A DNA stretch of 22,597 bases from Bacteroidota bacterium (lineage in GTDB: Bacteria > Bacteroidota > Bacteroidia > UBA8524), in the NCBI GenBank assembly GCA_003531115.1, contig DQHT01000075.1, forward strand, positions 1 through 22,597, given 5' to 3'. Below the pieces are notes generated by a model. The model was not told the origin of the DNA and ran no database searches. It saw only the letters and a program-made list of their open reading frames with translations. Below, piece after piece: positions 15,333-22,274 of this stretch. Made by a program: the position numbers and the translations under genes. Each line of letters begins with the position of its first letter. The stretch's first letter is position 1.

Positions 15333-16030
15333 TGCCAACCATCGAAACCGTTTTTTCCCCTGCCCTGATCCAACACCATGCGCTGGAAAACAGGAGTGTG
15401 GTAATAATCGACGTATTACGGGCTACCAGTTCTATATGTTACGCACTTTTCGAAGGAGCCCGCTCCCTGATGCCCGTTTCCACTCCCGAAGACTGCCTCC
15501 GCTACCGTACCCTCGGTTGCTTGTGTGCCGCTGAAAGGAACGGATTAAAACTCGATGGATTTGATATGGGCAATTCGCCGCTGGAATTCAGCAGAGACCT
15601 GGTTCAAGGCCGCGACATCGCTATAACTACTACGAATGGAACCTATGCTTTGCTCGAGTCGCGCAGTGCTAACCGCATCTTTATCGGCTCCTTTCTGAAT
15701 CTCGACCTGCTTGCTCATTATTTGATGATGGAAAATCAGGATATAACGCTTGTTTGTGCCGGATGGAAAAACAAGGTCAATCTGGAAGACAGTCTTTTTG
15801 CCGGCGCCCTGGCAAGCAAATTAAATGACTTTGAGATCCGTTGTGATTCAACACTGATGGCTATTGAACTTTGGGAAAACTCAAAAGACCGCTTGTACGA
15901 GGTCGTTGACCGCTCTTCACATGCCCGGCGATTCAAGCGCCTGGGAGTCGATGATCTGCCGGTTTGTCTGGATCTGAACCGCTGTCCTGTCGTTCCGGAA
16001 TACCTTGGCGACAGAATTGTAGCTGTATAA
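15332..16030 (+). CDS. comB: ComB-family 2-phosphosulfolactate phosphatase
   Basis: Family enzyme that removes phosphate from 2-phosphosulfolactate to give sulfolactate, known from archaeal coenzyme M synthesis. The 232 residues show VVIIDVLRATSSI near the N-terminus, the AAERNG and GFDMGNSPLEF block (family pattern GERxG...GFDxGNSP), and ITTTNGT. An intact Mg2+/active-site core is therefore likely. Bacteroidota do not make coenzyme M in general; possible uses are sulfolactate or cysteate supply, for example for sulfonolipids, or an unrelated phosphatase reaction. No comA or comC neighbour is present. It is coupled to kbl by a 1-base stop/start overlap, and tatA follows after its own promoter. 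Confidence 0.88.
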   Translation: MPTIETVFSPALIQHHALENRSVVIIDVLRATSSICYALFEGARSLMPVSTPEDCLRYRTLGCLCAAERNGLKLDGFDMGNSPLEFSRDLVQGRDIAITTTNGTYALLESRSANRIFIGSFLNLDLLAHYLMMENQDITLVCAGWKNKVNLEDSLFAGALASKLNDFEIRCDSTLMAIELWENSKDRLYEVVDRSSHARRFKRLGVDDLPVCLDLNRCPVVPEYLGDRIVAV

Positions 16031-16061
16031 GCAGGACTTAGTTATTTGAGGATTATTCCCC

Positions 16062-16069
16062 TAACTTTG
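16062..16069 (+). promoter_or_regulatory. -7 promoter element TAACTTTG for tatA-gatA-LysM operon
   Basis: Exact TAnnTTTG match, 23 bases before the tatA ATG. A TTTG at 16045-16048 lies 13 bases upstream of it, closer than the usual -33 spacing. Confidence 0.6.
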
Positions 16070-16092
16070 CAGCGCAATATTAAAGCAAGACC

Positions 16093-16344
16093 ATGATCGC
16101 GAACGCACTATTTTTAATCGCATTCCCCAGTGGAGGAGAACTGATCCTCATTATTGCTGTGGTGGTATTGATTTTCGGTGGCAAAAAAATCCCGGAACTG
16201 ATGCGCGGAGTCGGTCAGGGTATCCGTGAGTTTAATGATGCCAAAACCAATGTGAAAAAAGAGATCGAAAAAGGCATGAACGACAAGCCTGAAAAATCTG
16301 CTTCACCTGAAAAATCCGAAGAAAGCAAGACCGCAAGCAATTAA
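16093..16344 (+). CDS. tatA: Sec-independent translocase subunit TatA/E
   Basis: Component of the twin-arginine translocase, which moves folded proteins across the inner membrane; TatA forms the oligomeric passage recruited by TatC. The 83 residues show a short N-tail, one membrane helix ([20 protein letters not shown]) and the amphipathic helix containing [12 protein letters not shown] charged Lys/Glu/Ser-rich tail follows. The FGGKKIPEL hinge is the Bacteroidota form of the FGxxxLP motif. No tatC is nearby. It heads an operon, with gatA starting 4 bases after its stop. Confidence 0.93.
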   Translation: MIANALFLIAFPSGGELILIIAVVVLIFGGKKIPELMRGVGQGIREFNDAKTNVKKEIEKGMNDKPEKSASPEKSEESKTASN

Positions 16345-16348
16345 TCCA

Positions 16349-17782
16349 TTGGAAGCTTATTCTAGGTACTCAACCTACCGATCGAATCTGATCGATGGGA
16401 CAACAACCTGTGTTGCCACGGTTCAGGAATTTCTGAAACGTGCAGAGGAAAAAAAACACCTCAATGCCTTCCTGGAACTATGGCCTGAAGAGGCGCTCCA
16501 AAGGGCAAAAGAGATCGATGCGCAGATCCAGTCAGGAAATGCAGGCAAACTGGCCGGGATGGTCATTGCCCTGAAAGACAATATTTGTTATGCCGGTCAC
16601 CGGGTTTCGAATTCATCCAAAATTTTACTCGGTTTTGAATCCCTTTATTCATCAACCGTTACCGAACGCCTCCTTGCTGAAGGGGTGATCTTTATTGGCC
16701 GCACCAATTGCGATGAATTTGCCATGGGTGCATCAAACGAAAACTCGGCTTACGGACCTGTGTTGAATGCCGATGATGAACAACGTGTACCTGGTGGTTC
16801 TTCGGGTGGTTCAGCCGTTGCTGTACAAGCCGGACTTTGTCACGCGGCGCTGGGCTCCGATACGGGGGGTTCCATTCGCCAGCCGGCCTCTTTTACTGGC
16901 ACGGTGGGTTTTAAGCCTACTTATGGCACCATCTCCCGCCACGGTTTGTTAGCCTATGCATCTTCTTTTGATCAGATCGGCCCCATCACAAGAAGTGTGG
17001 AAGATACGGCTCTCTTGTGTTCCGTAATGGCAGGGCCTGATGCCTATGATGCCACCATGATCCAAAAACCGGCACCTGATTTTGCCCTGACCAGTCCGGG
17101 AAAGAAAAAAATTGCCTACCTCCGGGAATGTATCGAAGGAGAAGGTATCAGTCCGGAGATCGTTACCGGAATGAAAAAACTTATCGCCAACCTGCAGGCG
17201 CAGGGTCATCAGGTGGAAGAGGTCAGCTTTCCTTATATCGACTACCTCGTGCCCTGTTATTATGTGCTGACAACTGCCGAGGCTTCTTCAAACCTTGCCC
17301 GTTATCAGGGTTTGCATTATGGATACAGGAGTGCCAATGCCACCGACCTGGAATCCAGCTTTAAAAAATCGCGCTCCGAAGGCTTTGGACCCGAGGTGAA
17401 ACGCCGGATCATGCTGGGAACCTTCGTGCTCTCCGAAGGGTTTTATGATGCCTATTATACCAAAGCACAGAAGGTGCGTCGTTTTATCACCAATAAAACG
17501 GAAGATATCCTGAAAAACTTTGACTTTATCCTGATGCCAACCACCCCGACACCGGCATTTAAAATCGGGGAAAAAGCCAATAATCCTGTGGCCATGTACC
17601 TGGCGGATATCTTTACTGTTCAGGCGAATATCACCGGAATGCCGGCGATCTCTATCCCGGGACCAACTAAAATTGGCGGGCTAAGTTGGGGAATTCAATT
17701 AATGGCGGCTAGGAGGAACGATGTGGAATTGCTATCTTTTGCACATTCTTTGCAAGAAAGCACTGCCACCCATGAAGCCTAA
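16349..17782 (+). CDS. gatA: Glutamyl-tRNA(Gln) / aspartyl-tRNA(Asn) amidotransferase subunit A
   Basis: GatA is the glutaminase subunit of GatCAB, which converts misacylated Glu-tRNA(Gln) (and Asp-tRNA(Asn)) to the correct product. The 477 residues show the amidase signature: catalytic Lys in ALKDN, the first Ser in the GGSSGGSA loop, and the nucleophile in GSDTGGSIRQPAS. The FKPTYGTISRHGL and QIGPITRS blocks follow. The only plausible start is TTG at 16349, since the frame is closed upstream at 16277-16279 and the first internal ATG would delete the conserved start region. gatB and gatC are not in the window. It overlaps the next gene by 11 bases. Confidence 0.95.
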   Translation: MEAYSRYSTYRSNLIDGTTTCVATVQEFLKRAEEKKHLNAFLELWPEEALQRAKEIDAQIQSGNAGKLAGMVIALKDNICYAGHRVSNSSKILLGFESLYSSTVTERLLAEGVIFIGRTNCDEFAMGASNENSAYGPVLNADDEQRVPGGSSGGSAVAVQAGLCHAALGSDTGGSIRQPASFTGTVGFKPTYGTISRHGLLAYASSFDQIGPITRSVEDTALLCSVMAGPDAYDATMIQKPAPDFALTSPGKKKIAYLRECIEGEGISPEIVTGMKKLIANLQAQGHQVEEVSFPYIDYLVPCYYVLTTAEASSNLARYQGLHYGYRSANATDLESSFKKSRSEGFGPEVKRRIMLGTFVLSEGFYDAYYTKAQKVRRFITNKTEDILKNFDFILMPTTPTPAFKIGEKANNPVAMYLADIFTVQANITGMPAISIPGPTKIGGLSWGIQLMAARRNDVELLSFAHSLQESTATHEA

Positions 17783-19034
17783 ACTGATCCTCCTGTTTTT
17801 TGTCCTGATACCTTTGCTGGGAACGGCTCAGGACAGCCTGACCCAACGTGTACTCAAAGAATATTCTAATCCCTTGCGGCTCAACTGGGATAAATCCGTC
17901 AAAACCGCCATCCACGATGCCACTGTGCATCGTAAAGCACGGACCGAAGACGCTTTCGGAAAAGCAGCTTACTTTTTTCCCATTTTTGATTCCCTCTTTA
18001 AAAAGGCAAACCTGCCAACCGACCTGAGTTATTATGCCCTGGCAAGTTCGGGCATGCAGTTCGATTATTTTGATACGCTCGACGGTGCCCGGGGCATCTG
18101 GCATTTTAACTATACACAGGCTCGTTTGTTCGACCTGAAGATCACTTCCTATATTGATGAACGTTTGGACCCGATCCTGGCCACCCATGCATTTATCCGG
18201 GCCATTAAAGAATACCATAAGATCTATCAGAATTGGGAATTGGCCCTGGCGGCCTTTATTTCCACAGCTCCCGACCTCAATAAAGCTATCCATTACCACG
18301 GAGATACTGCCAATTATTGGGTGGTTCGCGAAGACCTGAATCCCAATGCCTCCACCATCATAGCCCGAACTTTCGCTGTGGCACTCGTGCACCGGGATCT
18401 GCCGGGCTACGGACTAAAACCAAAAACCTTTAATGCGCCAAAATCTGCTGTTCGTATCTATATCAGCGAGTGGTATTCCATGGAGCTGTTGGCCACCAAA
18501 TCGAAAGTTCCCTCCCAGACCCTGGCGTTTTTAAATCCTTCCTATAAAAGGCATATTATCCCTGATCTAAAGGACAGTTTCCTGCTTTATTTGCCAGCCG
18601 CTTTGAAAGATTCTATCGACTGGGTTAAACGTATCCGTTTTTCGCCCTATGATGCAGAATATTATGATGAAGATGATGGACAGGTTCATGGCAAGGTAAC
18701 CATCGATACACTAGAGCACACTGTTAAAGACGGAGAAACCCTTCAAAGCATTGCGACCATCTATCTGGTGAAAGTCGAAGAGATACAGGAATGGAATACC
18801 CTGGACGGTGAAGAGGTGATCGCTAATCAAAAACTGATCATCCTGAAAGAAGTTAAACCCCCGGCACCCAAACCTAAACCTGCCCCGACCTACCGCATCC
18901 ATACCGTTCGCAGCGGCGATACCCTTTCTGGTATTGCAGCCAAATACCGTTGTTCGGTGAACGATATTAAAAAATGGAACAATCTTCGCTCCACTGTGAT
19001 CCGGCCGGGACAGAGGCTGAAGATTAATAAATGA
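17772..19034 (+). CDS. LysM protein with a degenerate lytic transglycosylase (MltD-like) domain
   Basis: Secreted protein of 420 residues: signal peptide MKPKLILLFFVLIPLLGTAQ, an MltD-like SLT domain at about 60-215, an intermediate LysM-like region (225-295), LysM 1 at 315-359, a Pro/Lys-rich linker, and LysM 2 at 375-419. The SLT fold is recognisable (NLPTDLSYYAL at 80-90, ARGIWHF, SYIDERLDPILATHA, NKAIHYHGDT). However, the catalytic Glu of the LPxVESA motif is replaced: the residues there are ASSG (91-94), with Ser92 at the Glu position, and no Glu occurs between 80 and 110. The AYNxGxG motif is also changed, to AFISTAP. It probably binds peptidoglycan without cutting it. Overlap with gatA and ATG 17772 favour this start over ATG 17721. 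Confidence 0.88.
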   Translation: MKPKLILLFFVLIPLLGTAQDSLTQRVLKEYSNPLRLNWDKSVKTAIHDATVHRKARTEDAFGKAAYFFPIFDSLFKKANLPTDLSYYALASSGMQFDYFDTLDGARGIWHFNYTQARLFDLKITSYIDERLDPILATHAFIRAIKEYHKIYQNWELALAAFISTAPDLNKAIHYHGDTANYWVVREDLNPNASTIIARTFAVALVHRDLPGYGLKPKTFNAPKSAVRIYISEWYSMELLATKSKVPSQTLAFLNPSYKRHIIPDLKDSFLLYLPAALKDSIDWVKRIRFSPYDAEYYDEDDGQVHGKVTIDTLEHTVKDGETLQSIATIYLVKVEEIQEWNTLDGEEVIANQKLIILKEVKPPAPKPKPAPTYRIHTVRSGDTLSGIAAKYRCSVNDIKKWNNLRSTVIRPGQRLKINK

Positions 19035-19054
19035 TTTTTTTAATTTAGTGCTAT

Positions 19055-19062
19055 CAACTTTG
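19055..19062 (+). promoter_or_regulatory. Probable -7 element CAACTTTG for the HMA-like gene
   Basis: One mismatch (first base) to TAnnTTTG, with 6 bases before the ATG at 19069, another near-leaderless arrangement. It lies 20 bases after the stop of the LysM gene. Confidence 0.4.
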
Positions 19063-19068
19063 AATGAT

Positions 19069-19416
19069 ATGAAAAACCTTCTCATACTCCTCGTTTTTGT
19101 TTTACCCGCAACAACGGCCTTCGCGCAAAAGAAAAACACCGATACGCTGATCGTTAAAACGACCATCCATTGCGACCACTGCAAAGAATGCGAATCCTGC
19201 CAGCCACGGATCGAAAACAAACTGTCTTATGTGAAAGGAATAGTGGACTATCAGGTAAATACAGAAAATCAAACGATCCTTGTCATCTATAAACCAAAGA
19301 AAACCAACCCTGAGGCCATACGAAAAGCCATCGCCTCCAGTGGTTTTGATGCCGACGAGGTAAAAGCAGATCCAAAAGCGGTTGAAAAGCTGGATGGTTG
19401 CTGCAAACCGAAATAA
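19069..19416 (+). CDS. Secreted HMA-like protein with four-Cys CxxCxxCxxC motif
   Basis: Protein of 115 residues that resembles heavy-metal-associated (HMA, MerP/CopZ-like) domains. A signal peptide MKNLLILLVFVLPATTAFA precedes the mature QKKN. The first loop of the ferredoxin-like fold, normally CxxC, holds four Cys at 35, 38, 41 and 44 (HCDHCKECESCQP), and two more end the protein (Cys111-Cys112, LDGCCKPK). The strand-helix order (TLIVKTTIHC, ENKLSYVKGI, TILVIYKPK, EAIRKAIASSGFDADEVKAD) is that of HMA domains. Likely a periplasmic metal-binding or relay protein; the metal is unknown. The ATG at 19069 is chosen over GTG 19048 because a -7-like CAACTTTG (19055-19062) lies between them. Confidence 0.85.
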   Translation: MKNLLILLVFVLPATTAFAQKKNTDTLIVKTTIHCDHCKECESCQPRIENKLSYVKGIVDYQVNTENQTILVIYKPKKTNPEAIRKAIASSGFDADEVKADPKAVEKLDGCCKPK

Positions 19417-19439
19417 AAAAGGCGCCCGAAGACGCCTTT
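19415..19439 (-). terminator. Intrinsic terminator with UUCG tetraloop, between convergent genes
   Basis: On the minus strand the RNA folds as AAAGGCGUC, loop UUCG, GGCGCCUUU, a 9-pair stem with one G-U pair and the extra-stable C(UUCG)G closing, followed by a U-run. This is a canonical intrinsic terminator for the T9SS cargo gene. On the + strand the stem is weaker (a C-A mismatch) and lacks a T-tail, so it serves the HMA-like gene less well. Confidence 0.8.
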
Positions 19440-19461
19440 CCTGAAAATTTTATTGTTTGAA

Positions 19462-20136
19462 TTAATTCGCTTTGCGGAAGGTGCGGCTGTAAACTTCGCC
19501 ATTTTCGCTGATGCGAATGATATATAAACCGTTTGGCAGATCGCTCAGGTCCATGCTGCTATGTTCGCCTTCATGGCTGAAACTCCGCATTTTTTTGCCC
19601 AAGACATCAAGGATCTCAACTTCAACGATACCGCTACTTTCGAAATCCAGATGAAGCTGACCTTGAGTCGGATTAGGATATACCTTTACTGATTTGTCAT
19701 TGCCGACCTTCGCGGAATATAAACCCCAGGTACTGGCAAAATAGTTGATGGTGTCAGCATTAGCCGTATCATTTCCCGACCAGACAGCGATTTGAATATG
19801 TCCGTTTCCTATCGTATTATTCAAATAAAAATGAGGGTCGAGTACAGATGAATCGCCCTGCAGAATAACTAGGGTATTGGTATTAACCATCGGTGTCCAA
19901 CAAGTTACATTATCGCATATCGATGCCTCCCAGTTGCTTTGCAAATTATTGGTGATTCGCTTCCAGGTGAAATTGGAATCAGCAGCGCTTTTGTTGACAA
20001 TAAAACCGTGCAAAACCAGCTCAAATTCTTCCGAAGATCCTGTTACCGTATTCGAATCAGGATATGTGTAAAACGATTGCGCCTGGGCAGCAAGTCCGAG
20101 GATAAGAGATAAAGAGAGAGTAAGTATTTTTTTCAT
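19462..20136 (-). CDS. T9SS cargo protein with C-terminal type A sorting domain
   Basis: Secreted protein of 224 residues. The signal peptide MKKILTLSLSLILGLAAQAQ takes it across the inner membrane, and the last 70 residues form a type IX sorting domain (VKVYPNPTQGQLHLDF, VEILDVLGKKM, LSDLPNGLYIIRI) for export across the outer membrane. The first 120 mature residues look like a beta-rich domain with a CxxxxC pair in SICDNVTCWTP, a motif I recall from similar small T9SS cargo of unknown role. ATG 20136 is favoured over ATG 20142, two codons upstream. Its own -7 element lies at 20163-20170 and its terminator at 19415-19439. No T9SS core gene is in the window. Confidence 0.88.
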   Translation of the reverse strand: MKKILTLSLSLILGLAAQAQSFYTYPDSNTVTGSSEEFELVLHGFIVNKSAADSNFTWKRITNNLQSNWEASICDNVTCWTPMVNTNTLVILQGDSSVLDPHFYLNNTIGNGHIQIAVWSGNDTANADTINYFASTWGLYSAKVGNDKSVKVYPNPTQGQLHLDFESSGIVEVEILDVLGKKMRSFSHEGEHSSMDLSDLPNGLYIIRISENGEVYSRTFRKAN

Positions 20137-20162
20137 ATACATGTAAATACAGCATTAAACTA

Positions 20163-20170
20163 CAAAGGTA
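20163..20170 (-). promoter_or_regulatory. -7 promoter element TACCTTTG for the T9SS cargo gene
   Basis: Exact TAnnTTTG match, 26 bases before ATG 20136; leader about 20 bases. It abuts an interrupted inverted repeat at 20171-20206. Confidence 0.6.
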
Positions 20171-20206
20171 AACGATTTGTGGGTACAAGGGCCGTACCAA
20201 TTCGTT
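20171..20206. repeat. Interrupted inverted repeat between nadC and the T9SS cargo gene
   Basis: Outer arms AACGA (20171-20175) and TCGTT (20202-20206) and inner arms GGTAC (20182-20186) and GTACC (20194-20198) are nested symmetrically around a 7-base centre. It could be the 3' hairpin of nadC or an operator directly upstream of the cargo promoter. No T-run follows it. Confidence 0.4.
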
Positions 20207-20226
20207 AAACGTAGGCTTCGATTCTG

Positions 20227-21102
20227 TTACCTTTCCTGATCATGAACTTCTTTCAGGCTGATATCCAGCGCTTTAACAGAATGCGTCAGGGCACCTACCG
20301 AAATAAAATCCACTCCTGTTTCGGCATAAGCACGAATGGTGCTTTCTGTGATCCCTCCCGAGGCTTCGGTTTCTACCCGGTGATCGATAAAAGCAACCGC
20401 TTCCTTTAATGCATCCACGTCAAAATTATCGAGCATGATGCGGTCAACCTTGCCAGTATTGAGGGCTTCTTTTACTTCATCCAGGTTCCGTGTTTCCACT
20501 TCGACCTTGAGGTTTAAGCCTTTTTCTTTCAGGTACAGTGCCGTACGATTCACTGCAGCGCTTATCCCTCCGGCATAATCGTTATGATTGTCCTTCAGCA
20601 TGATCATGTCGTAAAGCCCGATCCGGTGATTTTCGCCACCCCCAACACGAACCGCCCACTTTTCAAGGAGACGTAGTCCCGGGGTTGTTTTTCGGGTATC
20701 CAAAAGGCGACATCCCGTCCCCTTGATCAATTCATTCAATTGCCGGGTTCGGGTAGCGATCCCACTGAGCCGTTGAGCCAGGTTAAGCACCAGTCTTTCT
20801 GTACGGAGTATGGAATGCACGGAGCCACTCACGCGAAGGGCAATATCTCCGGGTTTCACCGGACTTCCATCGCCGATCAAAATTTCACATTTTAGCTCCG
20901 GATCGGACAAGCGAAAAACCAGCTCACTTAACTCAACACCAGCCAAAACACCGGCTTCTTTGATGATCATCTGTGCGCTGCCACGGGTCCCGGCCGGAAT
21001 TGCGGCTAAGGACGAATGGTCGCCATCGCCAATATCTTCGGCAAGTGCACGGTGTATAAATTCATGTATTTCGGGGTTCTGAAAAAGGCTGGCGTCTATC
21101 AC
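20227..21102 (-). CDS. nadC: Nicotinate-nucleotide pyrophosphorylase (carboxylating)
   Basis: Quinolinate phosphoribosyltransferase: makes nicotinate mononucleotide, CO2 and PPi from quinolinate and PRPP in de novo NAD synthesis. The 291 residues match the type II PRTase fold: ALAEDIGDGDHSS at the start, RTERLVLNLAQRLSGIATRT, DTRKTTPGLRLLEKWAV and VGGGENHRIGLYDMIMLKDN. IMLDNFD and EASGGIT close the barrel. All expected substrate-binding Arg, Lys and His residues in these blocks are present. It starts 11 bases after the DUF4783 gene and is likely co-transcribed with it. nadA and nadB are not in the window. Confidence 0.96.
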   Translation of the reverse strand: MIDASLFQNPEIHEFIHRALAEDIGDGDHSSLAAIPAGTRGSAQMIIKEAGVLAGVELSELVFRLSDPELKCEILIGDGSPVKPGDIALRVSGSVHSILRTERLVLNLAQRLSGIATRTRQLNELIKGTGCRLLDTRKTTPGLRLLEKWAVRVGGGENHRIGLYDMIMLKDNHNDYAGGISAAVNRTALYLKEKGLNLKVEVETRNLDEVKEALNTGKVDRIMLDNFDVDALKEAVAFIDHRVETEASGGITESTIRAYAETGVDFISVGALTHSVKALDISLKEVHDQER

Positions 21103-21113
21103 GGCAGCAAATA

Positions 21114-21506
21114 TCAGGATTTTTCGAACTTCAATTCCCGAATGCGCATATTCGCTCCTTCGCCTTCCATATAAATGGTCAAACGATACGAAACACCGGC
21201 TTTGTTCAGGTAATTGGCAATTACAAATCCTTGTTTTCCTTCCGGTCCGCGGTGTTTGATCTGTACTTTTTCGGCCGGATTGGCTTGAATAAATTCACTG
21301 AGACCTTTTTTGACTTCTTCCTTGTTTTTGAAAAAAACACGGCCATCGGGCAACTGCAATTCTATTTTCGGAGCGAAGTACGTTTCGAGTTTAACCACGT
21401 CGCCCGACTGCAAAGCAGCCACCACCTGATCGAATACATCGGCCCGGCTTTCCGATATCGGGACCAGAAAAAAGAGGGAGAGAGAAAGGTTTTTTAGGAG
21501 TTTCAT
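21114..21506 (-). CDS. Secreted DUF4783-like protein
   Basis: Protein of 130 residues with a signal peptide (MKLLKNLSLSLFFLVPISES, cleaved near SRA-DVF). The mature part matches DUF4783 proteins of the Bacteroidota: DVFDQVVAALQSGDVVKLET, YFAPKIELQLPDG, FFKNKEEVKKGLSEFI and a C-terminal YRLTIYMEGEGANMRIRELK. The helix-strand order resembles the NTF2-like fold. Function is unknown. It leads nadC by 11 bases and diverges from upp with 56 bases between starts. I recall DUF4783 genes beside nadC in other Bacteroidota. Confidence 0.82.
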   Translation of the reverse strand: MKLLKNLSLSLFFLVPISESRADVFDQVVAALQSGDVVKLETYFAPKIELQLPDGRVFFKNKEEVKKGLSEFIQANPAEKVQIKHRGPEGKQGFVIANYLNKAGVSYRLTIYMEGEGANMRIRELKFEKS

Positions 21507-21529
21507 GGAGGATAATAGTTGGTTTCATG

Positions 21530-21537
21530 TAAATTTA
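21530..21537. promoter_or_regulatory. Self-complementary TAAATTTA in the upp / DUF4783 divergent gap
   Basis: The perfect palindrome TAAATTTA matches seven of the eight -7 positions (TAnnTTTG, last base off) on both strands. It lies 25 bases before the upp ATG and 23 bases before the opposite ATG, so one site could serve both directions. Confidence 0.3.
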
Positions 21538-21562
21538 GCAAATTCTAATCCATAAAACACAA

Positions 21563-22216
21563 ATGGCCGCACCCCTAAGACTACTGAGTTCCGAAAACAG
21601 CCTGGTTAATGAGTTTATGCGCGATTTGCGTGACGAAAATATCCAAAAAGACCGACTTCGTTTCAGGAAAAATATTCAACGTGTTGGAGAAATCCTGGCT
21701 TATGAGATCAGCAAAACGCTTCCTTATTCTGAAGATGAAGTAAAAACCTCCTTAGGCGTTAAAAAAACAAAAACCTTTAGCGAACAACCTGTTATCTGTT
21801 CCGTATTGCGAGCCGGCATTCCGTTCCAGCTGGGCCTTCTCGAATTTTTCGACCGGGCTGATGCCGCGTTCATTTCTGCTTACAGGGAGCATAAGAGCGC
21901 AAAAGAATTTGAAATTGTCGTTCAATACATGGCTACCCCTGATCTGAATGGAAAGATCCTGATCCTGGCCGACCCCATGGTGGCTACCGGCAGAAGCCTT
22001 GTTTCCACTTACCAAGCCTTGTTAAAAAACGGAACGCCCAAACGGGTCATTATAGCCAGCCTGATCGGTTGTGATGCAGGTGTGGCCTATATCCGTAAGG
22101 AACTTCCCGACGCCGATATTTTTATGGCCGATTGCGATGCCGGGCTGAACGACCATTCCTATATCGTTCCGGGACTCGGCGATGCGGGAGACCTGGCTTT
22201 TGGGGAGAAGCTGTGA
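21563..22216 (+). CDS. upp: Uracil phosphoribosyltransferase
   Basis: Pyrimidine salvage enzyme that makes UMP and PPi from uracil and PRPP in the cytoplasm. The 217 residues carry the type I PRTase signature LADPMVATGRS (PRPP loop), SVLRAGIPF earlier in the chain and the uracil-binding tail YIVPGLGDAGDLAFG. The Asp in DPMVATG fits the Upp consensus DPMLATG. The N-terminus (LRLLSSENSLVNEFMRDLRD) is the Bacteroidota form. Transcribed alone, since the next gene has its own strong -7 element. Confidence 0.96.
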   Translation: MAAPLRLLSSENSLVNEFMRDLRDENIQKDRLRFRKNIQRVGEILAYEISKTLPYSEDEVKTSLGVKKTKTFSEQPVICSVLRAGIPFQLGLLEFFDRADAAFISAYREHKSAKEFEIVVQYMATPDLNGKILILADPMVATGRSLVSTYQALLKNGTPKRVIIASLIGCDAGVAYIRKELPDADIFMADCDAGLNDHSYIVPGLGDAGDLAFGEKL

Positions 22217-22262
22217 ATTAATGGGTCATTTTGTGCCTGGCTAATTTTTGCACTTTAGCCGC

Positions 22263-22270
22263 TACCTTTG
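22263..22270 (+). promoter_or_regulatory. -7 promoter element TACCTTTG for the HAD gene
   Basis: Exact TAnnTTTG match with only 4 bases before the GTG at 22275. Either the mRNA begins at the start codon or translation starts further in (TTG at 22287). Confidence 0.55.
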
Positions 22271-22274
22271 CCGG

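Noticed and set aside
17721..17771. Start of the LysM protein at ATG 17721
   Set aside because: It would put 17 non-hydrophobic, Cys-containing residues before a perfect signal peptide and overlap gatA by 62 bases.
17709..18392. A 227-codon open frame on the minus strand over gatA and the LysM gene
   Set aside because: No signal, domain or promoter; the opposite frame holds clear signal peptide and SLT/LysM domains.
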